Origin: Lysobacter solisilvae
GTDB lineage: Bacteria; Pseudomonadota; Gammaproteobacteria; Xanthomonadales; Xanthomonadaceae
Length of the DNA: 64,000 bases
NCBI RefSeq assembly: GCF_016613535.2
Contig: NZ_CP071518.1
Span: 1,240,001 to 1,304,000 of the forward strand
Reading direction: 5' to 3'
Positions 9,634 through 19,639 of this stretch are shown here, in pieces (within the stretch, counting starts at the first letter, position 1; the number at the start of each line of letters is the position of its first letter). Under the pieces are notes generated by a model. That model was given only the letters and a program-made list of their open reading frames with translations. It did no database searches and was not told where the DNA came from. Position numbers and translations under genes: made by a program.

Positions 9634-10066
9634 CGACGGACTTCCGGAAAAATGACCGCCGCAGCGTATCAGTCCGGCCGCGGTCGGACCGGGCCGGAAG
9701 TCATGGCCTGGCCCAGTGGAGAGTCGGCACAGGCGTGGGACGACTGCGAGGGTTTCGCCGAACGGATCCGGCAGGCCTGCGTGCCACGCGCGGGCATGCA
9801 CCGCCGCACGTCTGGCGGCCTTGTGACTGGGCCGACTTTGCCGGATCAGCTGTGCCCGATCGACCTGGCCGGACCCGCTTTGCCAGATCGGCCTTGTGAG
9901 ATCGTCCTTGTGAGATCGGCCGTGTGAGATCAGCCCTGTGAGATCGGCGTTGCCAGATCGGCGTTGTCAGATCAGGGCACGCGCGCATCGCGGATTACAA
10001 TAATTCGCCTTGCAGCGCACAATGTCCGGCGCGGCGCCCCACCTGCGCGCCGCGGAGGCGTGATGC
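9634..10066. other. 433-base intergenic region before cydA with tandem repeats
   Basis: No gene is supported here. Its middle is a 14-bp tandem array (separate entry). The last 90 bases before cydA are more AT-rich (GGATTACAATAATTCGCC at about 9991-10008), which is the likely cydAB promoter zone, but no certain -35/-10 can be fixed. A GGAGG at 10054-10058 serves cydA. Confidence 0.5.
9828..9981. repeat. 14-bp degenerate tandem repeat, about 11 copies
   Basis: Units start every 14 bases from 9828 to 9968, of the form SAGATCGGCCTTGT. The best five lie at 9884-9953 (for example CAGATCGGCCTTGT, GAGATCGTCCTTGT, GAGATCGGCCGTGT). The period is not a multiple of three and there is no ribosome site, so the array is not coding in any sensible frame. 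It lies between the S9 peptidase and cydA, which are divergent. Confidence 0.8.
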
Positions 10067-11488
10067 GTGGACGCGTTGCTGCTGTCGCGGATCCAGTTCG
10101 GGTTCGTCATCTCCTGCCACATCGTCTTTCCGGCCTTCACCATCGGCCTGGCGAGCTGGCTCGCGTTCCTTGAGTGGCGCTGGCTGCGCACGCGCGACGC
10201 CCTCTGGCGCGACCTCTACTTCTTCTGGCTGAAGATATTCGCCGTGTCCTTCGGCATGGGCGTGGTGTCGGGCATCGTGATGAGTTTCCAGTTCGGCACG
10301 AACTGGTCGGTGCTCTCCGAGAAGGCGGGCAACATCCTGGGGCCGTTGCTCTCGTATGAGGTGCTCACGGCATTCTTCCTCGAAGCCACGTTCCTCGGCG
10401 TGATGCTCTTCGGCTACAAGCGGGTGCCGGAAAAGCTGCATTTCCTGGCCACCTGCATGGTGGCGCTGGGCACGCTGATCTCGACCTTCTGGATCATCTC
10501 GGCCAACAGCTGGATGCAGACGCCGCAGGGCTACACCCTCACGGCGCAGGGCGTGTTCGAACCGGCGGACTGGTGGGCGATCGTATTCAATCCGTCGTTC
10601 CCCTACCGGCTCGCGCACATGGTGCTGGCCGCCTTCATCACCACCTGCTTCGTGATTGGCGGTGTGAGCGCGGGCTATCTGCGGCGCGGCCAGCATGTGG
10701 CGGCGGCGCGACGGATGCTGGTGCTTGCGGTCGCCTTCGCGGGGATCGCGGTACCGCTGCAGGTGTTCGTCGGCGACCTGCACGGCCTCAACGCCCGCGA
10801 ACACCAGCCCACCAAGGTCGCCGCGATGGAAGCGCACTGGCGCGCGGGCGAGCCCGGCGAGGGCGTGCCGCTGGTGCTGTTTGCCGTGCCCAACCCGGCG
10901 GCGGAGCGCAATGACTACGAAGTGGCGATCCCGCGCGTGGGCAGCCTGATCCTCACCCACACGCTCGACGGCGAGATCCAGCCGCTGACCGCGGTGCCGC
11001 CCGATCAGCGCCCGCCGGTCGCCCCCGTGTTCTATGCCTTCCGCGTCATGGTGGGGCTTGGCATCGCGATGCTCCTGCTGACGCTGGCCTCGGCCTGGCT
11101 GTGGTGGCGACGCCGCCTGTTCGAATCGCGCTGGATCCTCGATGGCTGGCGCGCGATGACGCTGGCCGGTTTCGCCTGCATCCTGGCCGGCTGGTACGTG
11201 GTGGAGATCGGGCGCCAGCCCTACGTGATCTACGGCCTGCTGCGCACCGCCGACGCGGTGACGCCGACGCTGGCGGTGGGCAGCGTGCTGACCTCGCTGC
11301 TGGTGTTCGCGGCGGTTTACTTCACCGTGTTCGGCGCCGGCATTTGGTACCTGCTCAAGCTGATCCGCAAGGGGCCGCAGCCGCACGAGCCGATGCCGCA
11401 AAGCGATTCGGGCGAACGCACGCCGGCGCGACCGCTGTCGGTAGGCAATCGCACGCCCGACGACGCCACGCCGGAGGCCGCGCCATGA
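10067..11488 (+). CDS. cydA: Cytochrome bd-type (cyanide-insensitive-like) quinol oxidase subunit I
   Basis: The product has 473 aa, an integral membrane protein. It carries the hemes of the bd-type terminal oxidase that reduces O2 with quinol. The N-terminus SRIQFGFVISCHIVFPAFTIGLA includes His18, the equivalent of the heme ligand in CydA. FQFGTNWSVLSEKAGNILGPLLSYEVLTAFFLEATFLGVMLFG is the conserved TM3-4 block with acidic residues of the proton path. The quinol loop is short and GRQPYVIYGLLRT replaces GRQPW, both typical of the CIO/CioA branch. Start GTG 10067 has GGAGG 8 bases before it. The stop overlaps cydB by 4 bases (ATGA). Confidence 0.94.
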   Translation: MDALLLSRIQFGFVISCHIVFPAFTIGLASWLAFLEWRWLRTRDALWRDLYFFWLKIFAVSFGMGVVSGIVMSFQFGTNWSVLSEKAGNILGPLLSYEVLTAFFLEATFLGVMLFGYKRVPEKLHFLATCMVALGTLISTFWIISANSWMQTPQGYTLTAQGVFEPADWWAIVFNPSFPYRLAHMVLAAFITTCFVIGGVSAGYLRRGQHVAAARRMLVLAVAFAGIAVPLQVFVGDLHGLNAREHQPTKVAAMEAHWRAGEPGEGVPLVLFAVPNPAAERNDYEVAIPRVGSLILTHTLDGEIQPLTAVPPDQRPPVAPVFYAFRVMVGLGIAMLLLTLASAWLWWRRRLFESRWILDGWRAMTLAGFACILAGWYVVEIGRQPYVIYGLLRTADAVTPTLAVGSVLTSLLVFAAVYFTVFGAGIWYLLKLIRKGPQPHEPMPQSDSGERTPARPLSVGNRTPDDATPEAAP

Positions 11489-12498
11489 ACTGGGCACACG
11501 TTTTGCCGGTGATCTGGTTCGGCGTGATCGGGCTGGGGGTGCTGATGTACGTGCTGCTGGACGGCTTCGTGCTCGGCCTGGGCATCCTGGCGCCCTTCGC
11601 CGAGGACGAGCACCAGCTCGACCACATGATGAACACCGCCGCGCCGATCTGGGACGGCAACGAGACCTGGCTGGTGCTGGGTGGCGCCGGCCTGCTGGCG
11701 GCCTTCCCCAAGGCCTACGCGGTGGTGCTGTCGGCGCTGTACCTGCCGGTGCTGCTGATGCTGATCGCGCTGGTGTTCCGTGGCGTCGCGTTCGAGTTCC
11801 GCTTCAAGGCCACCCGCGCCAAGCCGGCGTGGGGCGCCGCCTTTGCGCTGGGCTCGATGTTCGCCGCCTTCGCGCAGGGCGTGATCCTGGGCGCGCTGGT
11901 GGAAGGCATGCCGCTGCAGGGCGGCAAGTACCTGGGCGGCGCGTTCGGCTGGTTCAGTCCGTTCTCGATGCTCACCGGCGTCGCGGTGGTCTTCGGCTAC
12001 GCGCTCCTGGGTTCCACCTGGCTGATCCTGAAGACCGAGGGCCGCATGCAGCTGATCGCGCGCACGCTGACCCGGCCCCTGGTGCTGGTCGTGGTCGCCT
12101 TCATGGGGCTGGTGAGCGCGTGGCTGCCGTTCCTGGACTCGCACATCATGGCGCGCTGGTTCGAGAGTGGAAATTTCTGGTGGCTCGCGCCCGTGCCGCT
12201 GCTGGCCCTGCTCAACGCGTTCGCGCTGTGGGGCGCGGCGATGCGCGAGGGCCGCGACGCCGCCCCGTTCCTGCTCACGCTGTGCTTCTTCGTGCTCGGG
12301 TTTGCGGGCCTGGTGCTGGGGATCTGGCCGAACATCGTGCCGCCGTCGATGAGCATCTGGGACGCGGCGTCGCCGCCGTCCTCGCAGGGCTTCGTGGCCG
12401 TGGGGCTGATCGTCCTGCTGCCGGCGATCCTGGGCTACACGTGGTGGTCCTACAGCGTGTTCAAGGGCAAGGTGGCGGCGGATTCGGGGTATCACTGA
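11485..12498 (+). CDS. cydB: Cytochrome bd-type quinol oxidase subunit II
   Basis: The product has 337 aa with about eight or nine membrane spans. It is the partner of CydA and structurally supports the oxidase. The family blocks WFGVIGLGVLMYVLLDGFVLGLGIL and APIWDGNETWLVLGGAGLLAAFPKAYA are present near the N-terminus. The start codon overlaps the cydA stop (ATGA), so the two are translationally coupled. No cydX-like microprotein or cydCD follows within the next 230 bases. Confidence 0.95.
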   Translation: MNWAHVLPVIWFGVIGLGVLMYVLLDGFVLGLGILAPFAEDEHQLDHMMNTAAPIWDGNETWLVLGGAGLLAAFPKAYAVVLSALYLPVLLMLIALVFRGVAFEFRFKATRAKPAWGAAFALGSMFAAFAQGVILGALVEGMPLQGGKYLGGAFGWFSPFSMLTGVAVVFGYALLGSTWLILKTEGRMQLIARTLTRPLVLVVVAFMGLVSAWLPFLDSHIMARWFESGNFWWLAPVPLLALLNAFALWGAAMREGRDAAPFLLTLCFFVLGFAGLVLGIWPNIVPPSMSIWDAASPPSSQGFVAVGLIVLLPAILGYTWWSYSVFKGKVAADSGYH

Positions 12499-12731
12499 GC
12501 CGAAGCGGCGCGCGGGGCCGGGCCGGCGTGCTGGAACCGGGGCCCCCGGTCGGGCCATCCGGTCAGGCTCGGGCGCCCCGGGAACACCGACTCACCGGGG
12601 CTGATTCACGCGGATCGATCGATGTGACGCGTGTCCGCGGATCGGGGCTGTTCACGTTTCGCGTTTCCACGAGCGGCTCTCCCGGCCTATCCTGTGGCCT
12701 GTCACGCGGCCAGGCCGTCCCCCGATCCCGC

Positions 12732-13001
12732 ATGCAAGCCTACGTCTACAAGAGCCTTCGCAAGGCCGACACCTACGTGTATCTCAGCGCGCGCGATGAT
12801 TTCGCGCGCCTGCCCGAGCCGCTGCGCGCGCAGCTGGGCAACCTGCAGTTCGTCCTGGAAGTCACCCTCACGCCCGACCGTGCGCTGGCCCGCGAGGATG
12901 CCGGCGTGGTGCGGGCGAACCTCGCCTCGCGCGGGTTCCACCTGCAGTTCCCGCCGACCGTCCTGGATCCGATGACCGAGGACTGGGGCACCGATGCCTG
13001 A
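12732..13001 (+). CDS. YcgL-domain protein
   Basis: The product has 89 aa, the usual length for the YcgL family. The sequence MQAYVYKSLRKADTYVYLSARDDFARLPEPL begins the compact alpha/beta fold, and the end has GFHLQFPP..DPMTEDW. It is cytoplasmic with unknown biochemical role. It overlaps the ankyrin gene start by 8 bases, so the two are almost certainly one transcript. Confidence 0.88.
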   Translation: MQAYVYKSLRKADTYVYLSARDDFARLPEPLRAQLGNLQFVLEVTLTPDRALAREDAGVVRANLASRGFHLQFPPTVLDPMTEDWGTDA

Positions 13002-16000
13002 GGCCGTCGCCCCTCCGGCTCCGCGCGCGCGCTTGCCGATACTGGCCACGCTCGGAGCCGGTGCCCTGTTGACGCTCCTTGCCGCCCTGGGTGGCGCGGT
13101 GGCCGCGATCGCACTCGCGCTGGCCCAGCCTGCATTTGCCCTCGCCGTATCGCAGTGGCGGAGCCAGCCCATGGCACCGCGCGCCCTGCTGCGCGAGGCC
13201 GCATGGCTCGCCGCCCTGTGGGGCGCAGCGTTCGCCGTGAGCTTCGTGATCGTGGCCTGGCCGCTGCAGGCCCTGCTTCGCGGCGGCTCGCTGGCGGCCG
13301 CGCTGGGCTTGAGCTTCGCCGCCGGCCTGCTGCTGATCGCCGCGTGGCGCGTGTGGCCCGTGTGGTTCGGGCAGGAACGCGACGGCGGTCTGCTGCCGGA
13401 GCACTGGCGTGCGCTGCCCGATTTCGTTCCCGGCGCCTGGCGCGGACTGGCGGTCGCCGGGCTGGTCGCAGTGCCGGTCGCGGGCGCGGTCGTGCTGGCG
13501 TGGCCGGAGGTGCTGACCAGCGGCACCGCGCGCTGGACGCTCGCCGGGCTGCTGCTGGTCGCCTCGCCGGTGATCCATGGGGTGCTGCAGCGCGTCGCGC
13601 CGCCCGAACGCATTCCCGAGAACGAGCCTGTCCCCGCAGCCGAGGATTTCGACGGCGCCGAGGATGTCCTGCTGTCCGGCCTGCACCTGGAATCGGAGCT
13701 GTACGCCGCCGCGCGCGGCGGACGCGTCGAACAGGCCCTGCAGCTGATCGATGCCGGCGCCGACGTGCATGCCGGTCCGTCGCCCGACGAGCGCGACCAG
13801 CGCAGCCTGCCGGTGCTCGCCGCGGTACTGCCTGACCTGCGCCTGCTGCGGGCGCTGATCGCGCGCGGCGCCGACCTCAACCTCGCCCACGCCGGCATGA
13901 CGCCGCTGCTGGCCGCCACGCGCGACAGCTGGCACGGCCGCCCCGACGCGGTGATGACACTGCTGGCCAATGGCGCCGACCCGCGCGCGGTCGACCATGA
14001 CGGCAACACCGCGCTGCACCACGCCGCGCGCAGTTCCGACCCGGGCGTGGCGGCGCTGCTGCGCGATGCGGCCGCCGAGATCGACGTGCTCAATGTCGAC
14101 GGCCTGTCCCCGCTGGGCGTGGCCTGTGCCGCCGGCAACTGGCGCCTGGCCAAGTTCCTGCTCGAGCGCGGGGCCAAGCCCGAGCCCGCCGGCGGCCAGC
14201 CGACGCTGCTCGCCGCGGCCGGCACCGAGGAGGACGACGCCGCGGGCGTCGGCCTGCTGCTCAAGCACAAGGCCAAGGTCGACGCGCGCGATGCGCAGGG
14301 CCGCACTGCACTGATGGAGGCCGCCCACGCCGGCCACGCCGAGATCGTCGAGGCGCTGCTCGCCGCCGGCGCCGACGCCGCCGCGGTCGACCGGCTCGGC
14401 CGCACGCCGCTGCTGGAGGCCGCGCGCGGTGGTCGGCTGGCCGTGCTCGAACGGCTGCTCGCGCACCTGCCGCGCGGCGGTGCCCAGGAAGCTGCGGCCG
14501 TCGACGCCCACGGCCGCGGTGCGCTCGCACTTGCCGCGATGTCGGAGAACGCCACCACCGGCTTGATCGAGCGCCTGCTGTCCCTCGGCCTGGACGCCGA
14601 CGCGCGCGATTTCGAGGACAAGCGCGCGATCGACCGCGCGGCCGAATCCGGGCGCTGGGCGCTGGTGGCGGCACTCGACCGCGCCTACCCGCTGCCCTCG
14701 GCGGTGAGCGACGCCGGCGACACGTCCGACGCACCGCTGCCCGACCGTGCGCCGGCCGCCTTGCTGCGCGAAGGCCTGCACGAGCGCCGCGGCACCGAAC
14801 TGGGCGGCCCTGGCACACCTGCTGTCGCCGGCCGAACTGGGCGCGCTGCTGCATGACGAGCCGCCCGCGCCGTCGCCCGAGCAGGTCGATCGCCTGCTGG
14901 CCTGGGGCGCGGATCCGGGCGTCCGTGACGTCCACGGCGACACTCCGCTGTTCGCGCTGCTGACGCGTGGCCCGTCCGCGCTGCCCGCGCTGCAGGCGCT
15001 GCTGCGCCGGGGCGTCTCGCCCGCCGGCGCCGGCGGGCTGGCGCGGTTCCTGTCCGCGTGTTCGGCCAGCGAACAGGCCGCGCGCGGGCTCGAATACTTC
15101 GCCCTCGACCTGCTCGAACGCGGCGCCGATCCCTTCGCCCCGTCGGCGTCGGGTGATCCCCCGCTGGCCCTGTCCGTGCGACTGGGCTGGTCGCGGCTGG
15201 TCGACCGGCTGCTGGCCATCGGCGTCAACCTGGATGCGCGCGACAGCCATGGCATGAGCCCGCTGCACCTCTGGCGGCGGCGCTGGGCCGCGAGGCGATG
15301 CTGAAGAAGCTGGTCGCCCATGGCGCGTCGCCCGATCTGCTGGCCGCCGACGGCCAGACCCCGCTGGGCGTGGCGCTGGCCTCGGGCCGGCGCGATCTGG
15401 CCGACTGGCTGGACTGGCGCGGCTGGCCACTGCCGCGTCGTCCACTGCACGCGCAGGACGTCCCCGCCGCCGCCATCGTCGGCGACGCCGATGCGGTCCG
15501 CCGCCTGCTCGACCTCGGCCTGCCGGTGGACGCGCTCGACAGCCAGGGTTGCAGCGCGCTGCTGCGCGCGGCCGGCGGCGGTCATCGCGCGGTGGTCGAC
15601 CTGCTGCTGGCGCGTGGGGCCGACGCCCAACGCGCCGCTCATTCGGGCGCAACGCCGCTGTCGGCGGCGGTGAGCATGCGCCACGTGGAGATCGTCGATC
15701 GCCTGATCGCCGCCGGCGCCTCCCTCGAACAACGCCTGCCGGGCGACCTGACCGTCCTCATGGTCGCCTGCGCGCTCGGCCTGCCCGACATGGCCGCGCG
15801 CCTGCTCGCCGCCGGTGCCGACGTGCATGCGAGCGACGCGCAGGGCCGCATGGCGCTGCATTGCGCATCGATGTTCGGTTTCACCGCCCGCGAGCGCGCC
15901 CGCCTGGTCGCGCTGCTCGACACGCTGCTGCTGGCCGGCGCCGAAGCCGACCTGCCGGCGGGCGGCGCCACGCCGCTGCTGCTGGTGCTGGGCGCGCGCG

Positions 16001-16323
16001 CCGAACCGGGATCGGCGGCGGACGAAGACGTGCTGATGGCCGGCCTGGACCAGCTGCTCGATCATGACGCGCGCCTGGACGCGCAGGACCCGCGCGGCTT
16101 CGGTCCGTTGCACCTGGCGGCGCTGCACGGCCTGCTGCGCGTGACCCAGAAGCTGCTGCGCGCCGGCGCCGACCCGATGCAGCGCGACACGCTCAACCGC
16201 ACGCCGCGCGAGATCGCGGTGATGCGCGGCTTCGTCGACATCGCCGCCGAACTGGCGCCGGTACCGTCCGCGCAGGGCGGCGGTAGCGACGTCTCGATGG
16301 CGCGCTACCTGCGCGACAACTGA
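12994..16323 (+). CDS. Large membrane-anchored ankyrin-repeat protein (two apparent compensating frameshifts)
   Basis: Frame restoration gives about 1,109 aa. The first 200 residues hold four or five membrane spans (LPILATLGAGALLTLLAALGG; LAALWGAAFAVSFVIVAWPL; AAALGLSFAAGLLLIAAW; GLAVAGLVAVPVAGAVVLAW). The rest, from about residue 230, is a long series of ankyrin repeats (for example DHDGNTALHHAARSSD, DAQGRTALMEAAHAGHAEIVEALLAAGAD, DPRGFGPLHLAALHG), roughly 20. The protein is therefore an inner-membrane anchor with a large, probably cytoplasmic, protein-binding solenoid; partners are unknown. The frame slips +1 near 14802-14810 and -1 near 15270. Both slips are inside well-formed repeats (..AHLLSPAELGALLHD; ..GMSPLHL.AAALGREAMLKKLV), which argues for sequence errors. 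It overlaps YcgL by 8 bases. Confidence 0.85.
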
Positions 16324-16400
16324 CCGCCCCGATCGCACCGAGCGCGTCGGAAGAATTTGGCGCGGCCCGGGCGCGGTCCCCTGCGTGGCACAATCCGCGC

Positions 16401-16706
16401 ATGACGCACGACGATGAATCGCCCCGCCCCGACCGCTCCCGCGCGTTCCGCGCCCAGTGCGTGATGGCCGCCGGGTTCGCGGTGGTCGCGCTGGTGGCCT
16501 GGTGGAGCAGCGGCACGGCGCCCGACGTCGAGGACACGATCGCCGGGCAGATCCGTGCGCTGACCATGCCCGCCCTGCTGGCGGCGGTGTGTGCCACGGT
16601 CAACGCGCTGGCCCTGCATCGCGGACGCACGCTGTCGCTGATGCTGCGGGCTTCGCCGATGCTGGTCTTCCTGGCCGCCCTGGTGTCGCTGAGGCTGCTC
16701 GGCTAG
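16401..16706 (+). CDS. Small hypothetical membrane protein
   Basis: The product has 101 aa and was not recognised. It has an acidic/basic cytoplasmic start (MTHDDESPRPDRSRAFR) and three predicted membrane spans (CVMAAGFAVVALVAWW; LTMPALLAAVCATVNALAL; MLVFLAALVSLRLL). It lies 77 bases after the ankyrin gene on the same strand and is convergent with the Kef-type gene. Confidence 0.65.
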   Translation: MTHDDESPRPDRSRAFRAQCVMAAGFAVVALVAWWSSGTAPDVEDTIAGQIRALTMPALLAAVCATVNALALHRGRTLSLMLRASPMLVFLAALVSLRLLG

Positions 16707-16743
16707 CGCGTGGTGCCGTCGTCCCGGCCGCGCGCCCCGGCGT

Positions 16744-18564
16744 TCATTCCTCTTCTTCCTCGTCGACCTCGGTGATCGTGCCCAGCACGCCCTCGCCGAC
16801 GTCGGCACTGAACAGGTTCTCCAGCTCCCGCCGCGCGTCCTGCACGGTCTGCAGCAGCGCGTCCTCGTCGTCCTGCACCAGGTACTGCGCACGCAGCAGG
16901 CGTTCGTCGTGTTCGCGGAAGCGGCGCACGTGGTCCGACGCGACCGCCGGTGCGACCCCGACGTCCACCAGCACGCGCTCACCCATGATCAGGCTGGAGT
17001 GGAGCAGCTCGCGTATCGCGTGCGCGCCGGTGTCCATCAGTTCCCAGGCGTGGCGGCGATCGCGGGCGCGCGCATAGACCACCGCCTTCGGATACAGCTG
17101 GCGGATCAGCTGCACGGTGCGCAGGTTTTTTTCCTGGTTGGCGATGGCCACCACGAACACCCGCACGTGTTCGGCGCCGGCCGAGCGCAGCAGGTCGGCC
17201 CGCGCCGGGTCGCCGTAATAGATCAGGTTGCCGAAGCGACGCGAGAAATCGACCTGCTCGATGTCGTCCTCGATGGCGATGAAGGGCGTGCGGTGGGCGG
17301 CGAGCAGGCGGCCGACGACCTGCCCGAAACGGCCGAAGCCGGCGATCAGCACCTGCGGATGCCCCTCGGGGATCGTGTCGAACGCGCGCGCCGGCCGGCG
17401 CGCCGGATGCGCGGCGAGCACGCGCGACACGGTGAACACCAGCAGCGGCGTCAGCGCCATCGACACGCCGACCGCGGCGACCAGCCGGTCCCGCACGGCC
17501 AGGTCGATGAGTCCGGCCCGACTGGCTTCGGCGAAGATCACGAAGGCGAATTCGCTGCCCAGGGCCATGATCGCCGCCAGCTGCCACGCCTCGCGCCGGT
17601 CCAGGCCGCCCGGACGCAGCCCCACCACCCACAGCAGCACGAACTTGACCCCCATGAAGCCGGCCACGAGCGCGGCGATGAGCATGGGTTCGGCCAGCAC
17701 CCGGACCAGGTCGATGCTCATGCCCACGGCCATGAAGAACAGGCCCAGCAGCAGGCCCTTGAATGGATCCACCTGCGACTCGAGCTCATGGCGGAATTCC
17801 GAATCCGCCAGCAGCACGCCGGCCAGGAACGCGCCCAGGCCCGCCGACAGTCCCACCGCCTGCATCAGCCACGCCGCGCCCAGCACCGTCAGCAGGGCCG
17901 CGCCGGTGAACACCTCGGGCATGCGCGTGCGCGCCACCACGCCGAACATCCAGCGCAGCACGAAGCGGCCGCCGATCACCACGATCGCGATGGCGCCGAT
18001 CGCCTTGGCGATGGCCAGCCAGGCCGGGCCGGTGCCTTCGGCCTGGGCCTGGCCCATCAACGGGATCGCCGCCAGCAGCGGGATCGCGGCCAGGTCCTGG
18101 AACAGCAGGATGGCGAAGGCCAGGCGGCCGTGTTCGCTGGTGAGCGTCTTGCGTTCGGACAGCAACTGCAGGCTCACCGCGGTCGAGGACAGCGCCAGGC
18201 CCAGCCCGACGATCAGCGCGGCGCGCCAGTCCAGCCCGCCCCACAGGCCGGCGCCGACGGCCAGCACCGCACCGCAGGCGACGAACTGCGCGCCACCGGC
18301 CCCGAACACCGGCTTGCGCATCACCCGCAGGCGCGAAGGCGACAACTCCAGGCCGATCACGAACAGCATCATCACCACGCCGATCTCGGCCGCGGTCAGT
18401 ACCGGCGCCGCATCTCTGACCACGCGCGCGCCGTACGGACCCAGGGCCACGCCGGCCGCGAGATAGCCCAGCACCGCGCCCAGGCCGAAGCGACGGAACA
18501 CCGGCACGGCGATCACCGCCGCGAGCAGGAATACCAGTGCCAGTTCCAGACCGCCGCCGTGCAT
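16744..18564 (-). CDS. Kef-type K+/H+ antiporter with RCK (TrkA-N) domain
   Basis: The product has 606 aa. Residues 1-390 form the CPA2 cation/proton exchanger domain with about 12 spans (LGYLAAGVALGPYG; MMLFVIGLELSPSRL; ALSSTAVSLQLLSERKTLTSEHGRLAFAILLFQDLAAIPLL; GAFLAGVLLADSEFRHELE). Residues 410-530 are an RCK/TrkA-N domain (HPQVLIAGFGRFGQVVGRLLA..FIAIEDDIEQVDFSRRFGNLIYYGDPARADLL). The C-terminus is an acidic tail ending EVDEEEEE. The predicted role is glutathione- or nucleotide-gated K+ efflux in the inner membrane, protecting against electrophiles. No KefF/KefG partner gene is visible. The start at 18564 (MHGGGLELAL) begins right at TM1. Confidence 0.92.
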   Translation of the reverse strand: MHGGGLELALVFLLAAVIAVPVFRRFGLGAVLGYLAAGVALGPYGARVVRDAAPVLTAAEIGVVMMLFVIGLELSPSRLRVMRKPVFGAGGAQFVACGAVLAVGAGLWGGLDWRAALIVGLGLALSSTAVSLQLLSERKTLTSEHGRLAFAILLFQDLAAIPLLAAIPLMGQAQAEGTGPAWLAIAKAIGAIAIVVIGGRFVLRWMFGVVARTRMPEVFTGAALLTVLGAAWLMQAVGLSAGLGAFLAGVLLADSEFRHELESQVDPFKGLLLGLFFMAVGMSIDLVRVLAEPMLIAALVAGFMGVKFVLLWVVGLRPGGLDRREAWQLAAIMALGSEFAFVIFAEASRAGLIDLAVRDRLVAAVGVSMALTPLLVFTVSRVLAAHPARRPARAFDTIPEGHPQVLIAGFGRFGQVVGRLLAAHRTPFIAIEDDIEQVDFSRRFGNLIYYGDPARADLLRSAGAEHVRVFVVAIANQEKNLRTVQLIRQLYPKAVVYARARDRRHAWELMDTGAHAIRELLHSSLIMGERVLVDVGVAPAVASDHVRRFREHDERLLRAQYLVQDDEDALLQTVQDARRELENLFSADVGEGVLGTITEVDEEEEE

Positions 18565-18641
18565 GCGCACCTCCGTCCGGTGATTATGCCGCGCCCGGAA
18601 CGTTAGACTGCGCCGTCGACAGATGGCCCGGAGGGCAAAGC

Positions 18642-19478
18642 ATGGCGCTGTACCAATGGATGATCGCGGGAATCCTCGCACTGGGCCTCTCCACCGGCGC
18701 CCATGCCGCGGCGCGGCCGCGCGCCGAGGGCAGCATGCTGGTCCAGGGCACGATCGAGGTGGACACCCAGGGCGCGGTCACGCGCTTCTCGCTGGACCAC
18801 CGCGACGCGCTCCCGGCGGACGTCGTGAAGATGCTCGACGGCACCATCCCGCTCTGGCGCTTCGAGCCGGTGCGGGTGGATGGGCAGCCGGTGGCCGCGC
18901 GCAGCGACATGAACGTGCGCGTGGTGTTGAAGCCCCTCGAGAAGGGCAAGTACTCGCTGGGCGTCAACGGCGCGACCTTCGGCGACCGATCGGCGCCGAA
19001 GGAAACCCGGCCGGTCTCGAAGAAGCTCACGCCGCCGGATTACCCCATCGGCGCCGGGATGCAGCGCGGCGAAGGCACCGTCTACGTCGTGGTCAAGGTC
19101 GGTCGCGACGGCAACGTCGAGGACGCCATCGACGAACAGGTGAACCTGACCGGCTACAACAAGTCCTACCGCGAGAGCGTCCGCGCCGAACTGGCCAAGG
19201 CGGCCCGCATGGGCGCCCGGCGCTGGCATTTCGATCCGCCCACCGCCGGCGAAAAGGTGGACGCGCCGTACTGGACGGTGCGCGTGCCGGTGGTCTTCAG
19301 CCTGGGCCTGCCTGGCCCGCCCAAGCCGGGGCAATGGGAAGTCTATGAGCCCGGCCCGCGCAAGCAGGTGCCGTGGGACGACAGCAATAAGGACATCGCC
19401 TTCAGCCCCGACGCCCTCCCGCCGGGCGCCGCGCACACGATCGGCGACGGCCTGCGGATGCTGGGCGCCGCGCCCTGA
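18642..19478 (+). CDS. Exported protein with two TonB-C-like domains
   Basis: The product has 278 aa. The signal peptide is MALYQWMIAGILALGLSTGAHA. The second half carries a TonB C-terminal-like domain (LTPPDYPIGAGMQRGEGTVYVVVKVGRDGNVEDAIDEQVNL). The first half looks like a degenerate copy of the same fold (MLVQGTIEVDTQGAVTRFSLD..LWRFEPVRVDGQPV). There is no N-terminal TonB anchor or proline-rich periplasm-spanning stretch, so it is probably a free periplasmic protein rather than an energy transducer. It is followed by a clear paralogue. GGAGG lies before ATG 18642. Confidence 0.75.
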   Translation: MALYQWMIAGILALGLSTGAHAAARPRAEGSMLVQGTIEVDTQGAVTRFSLDHRDALPADVVKMLDGTIPLWRFEPVRVDGQPVAARSDMNVRVVLKPLEKGKYSLGVNGATFGDRSAPKETRPVSKKLTPPDYPIGAGMQRGEGTVYVVVKVGRDGNVEDAIDEQVNLTGYNKSYRESVRAELAKAARMGARRWHFDPPTAGEKVDAPYWTVRVPVVFSLGLPGPPKPGQWEVYEPGPRKQVPWDDSNKDIAFSPDALPPGAAHTIGDGLRMLGAAP

Positions 19479-19639
19479 GGCCAGGGGGCGCGTGCTTGAA
19501 GCACGTGCCTTCCCGCTTCGTGCTTTTCCTGCTTCGGGTGCGTGAGCTTCCGATGCGTGCCCCATACGTCCACGCGCTCGAAGTTCTCGCCCCGCGCCGG
19601 TATCCTCGCGCGCTTCGGAATGCGGGCGAACGGAACACG

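Noticed and set aside
12868..16338. Minus-strand open frame of 1,156 codons opposite the ankyrin gene
   Set aside because: It is a high-GC antisense shadow: low-complexity R/A/Q-rich product, no motifs, no ribosome site. Similar long shadows oppose rhlB-ftsEX and edd-glk.
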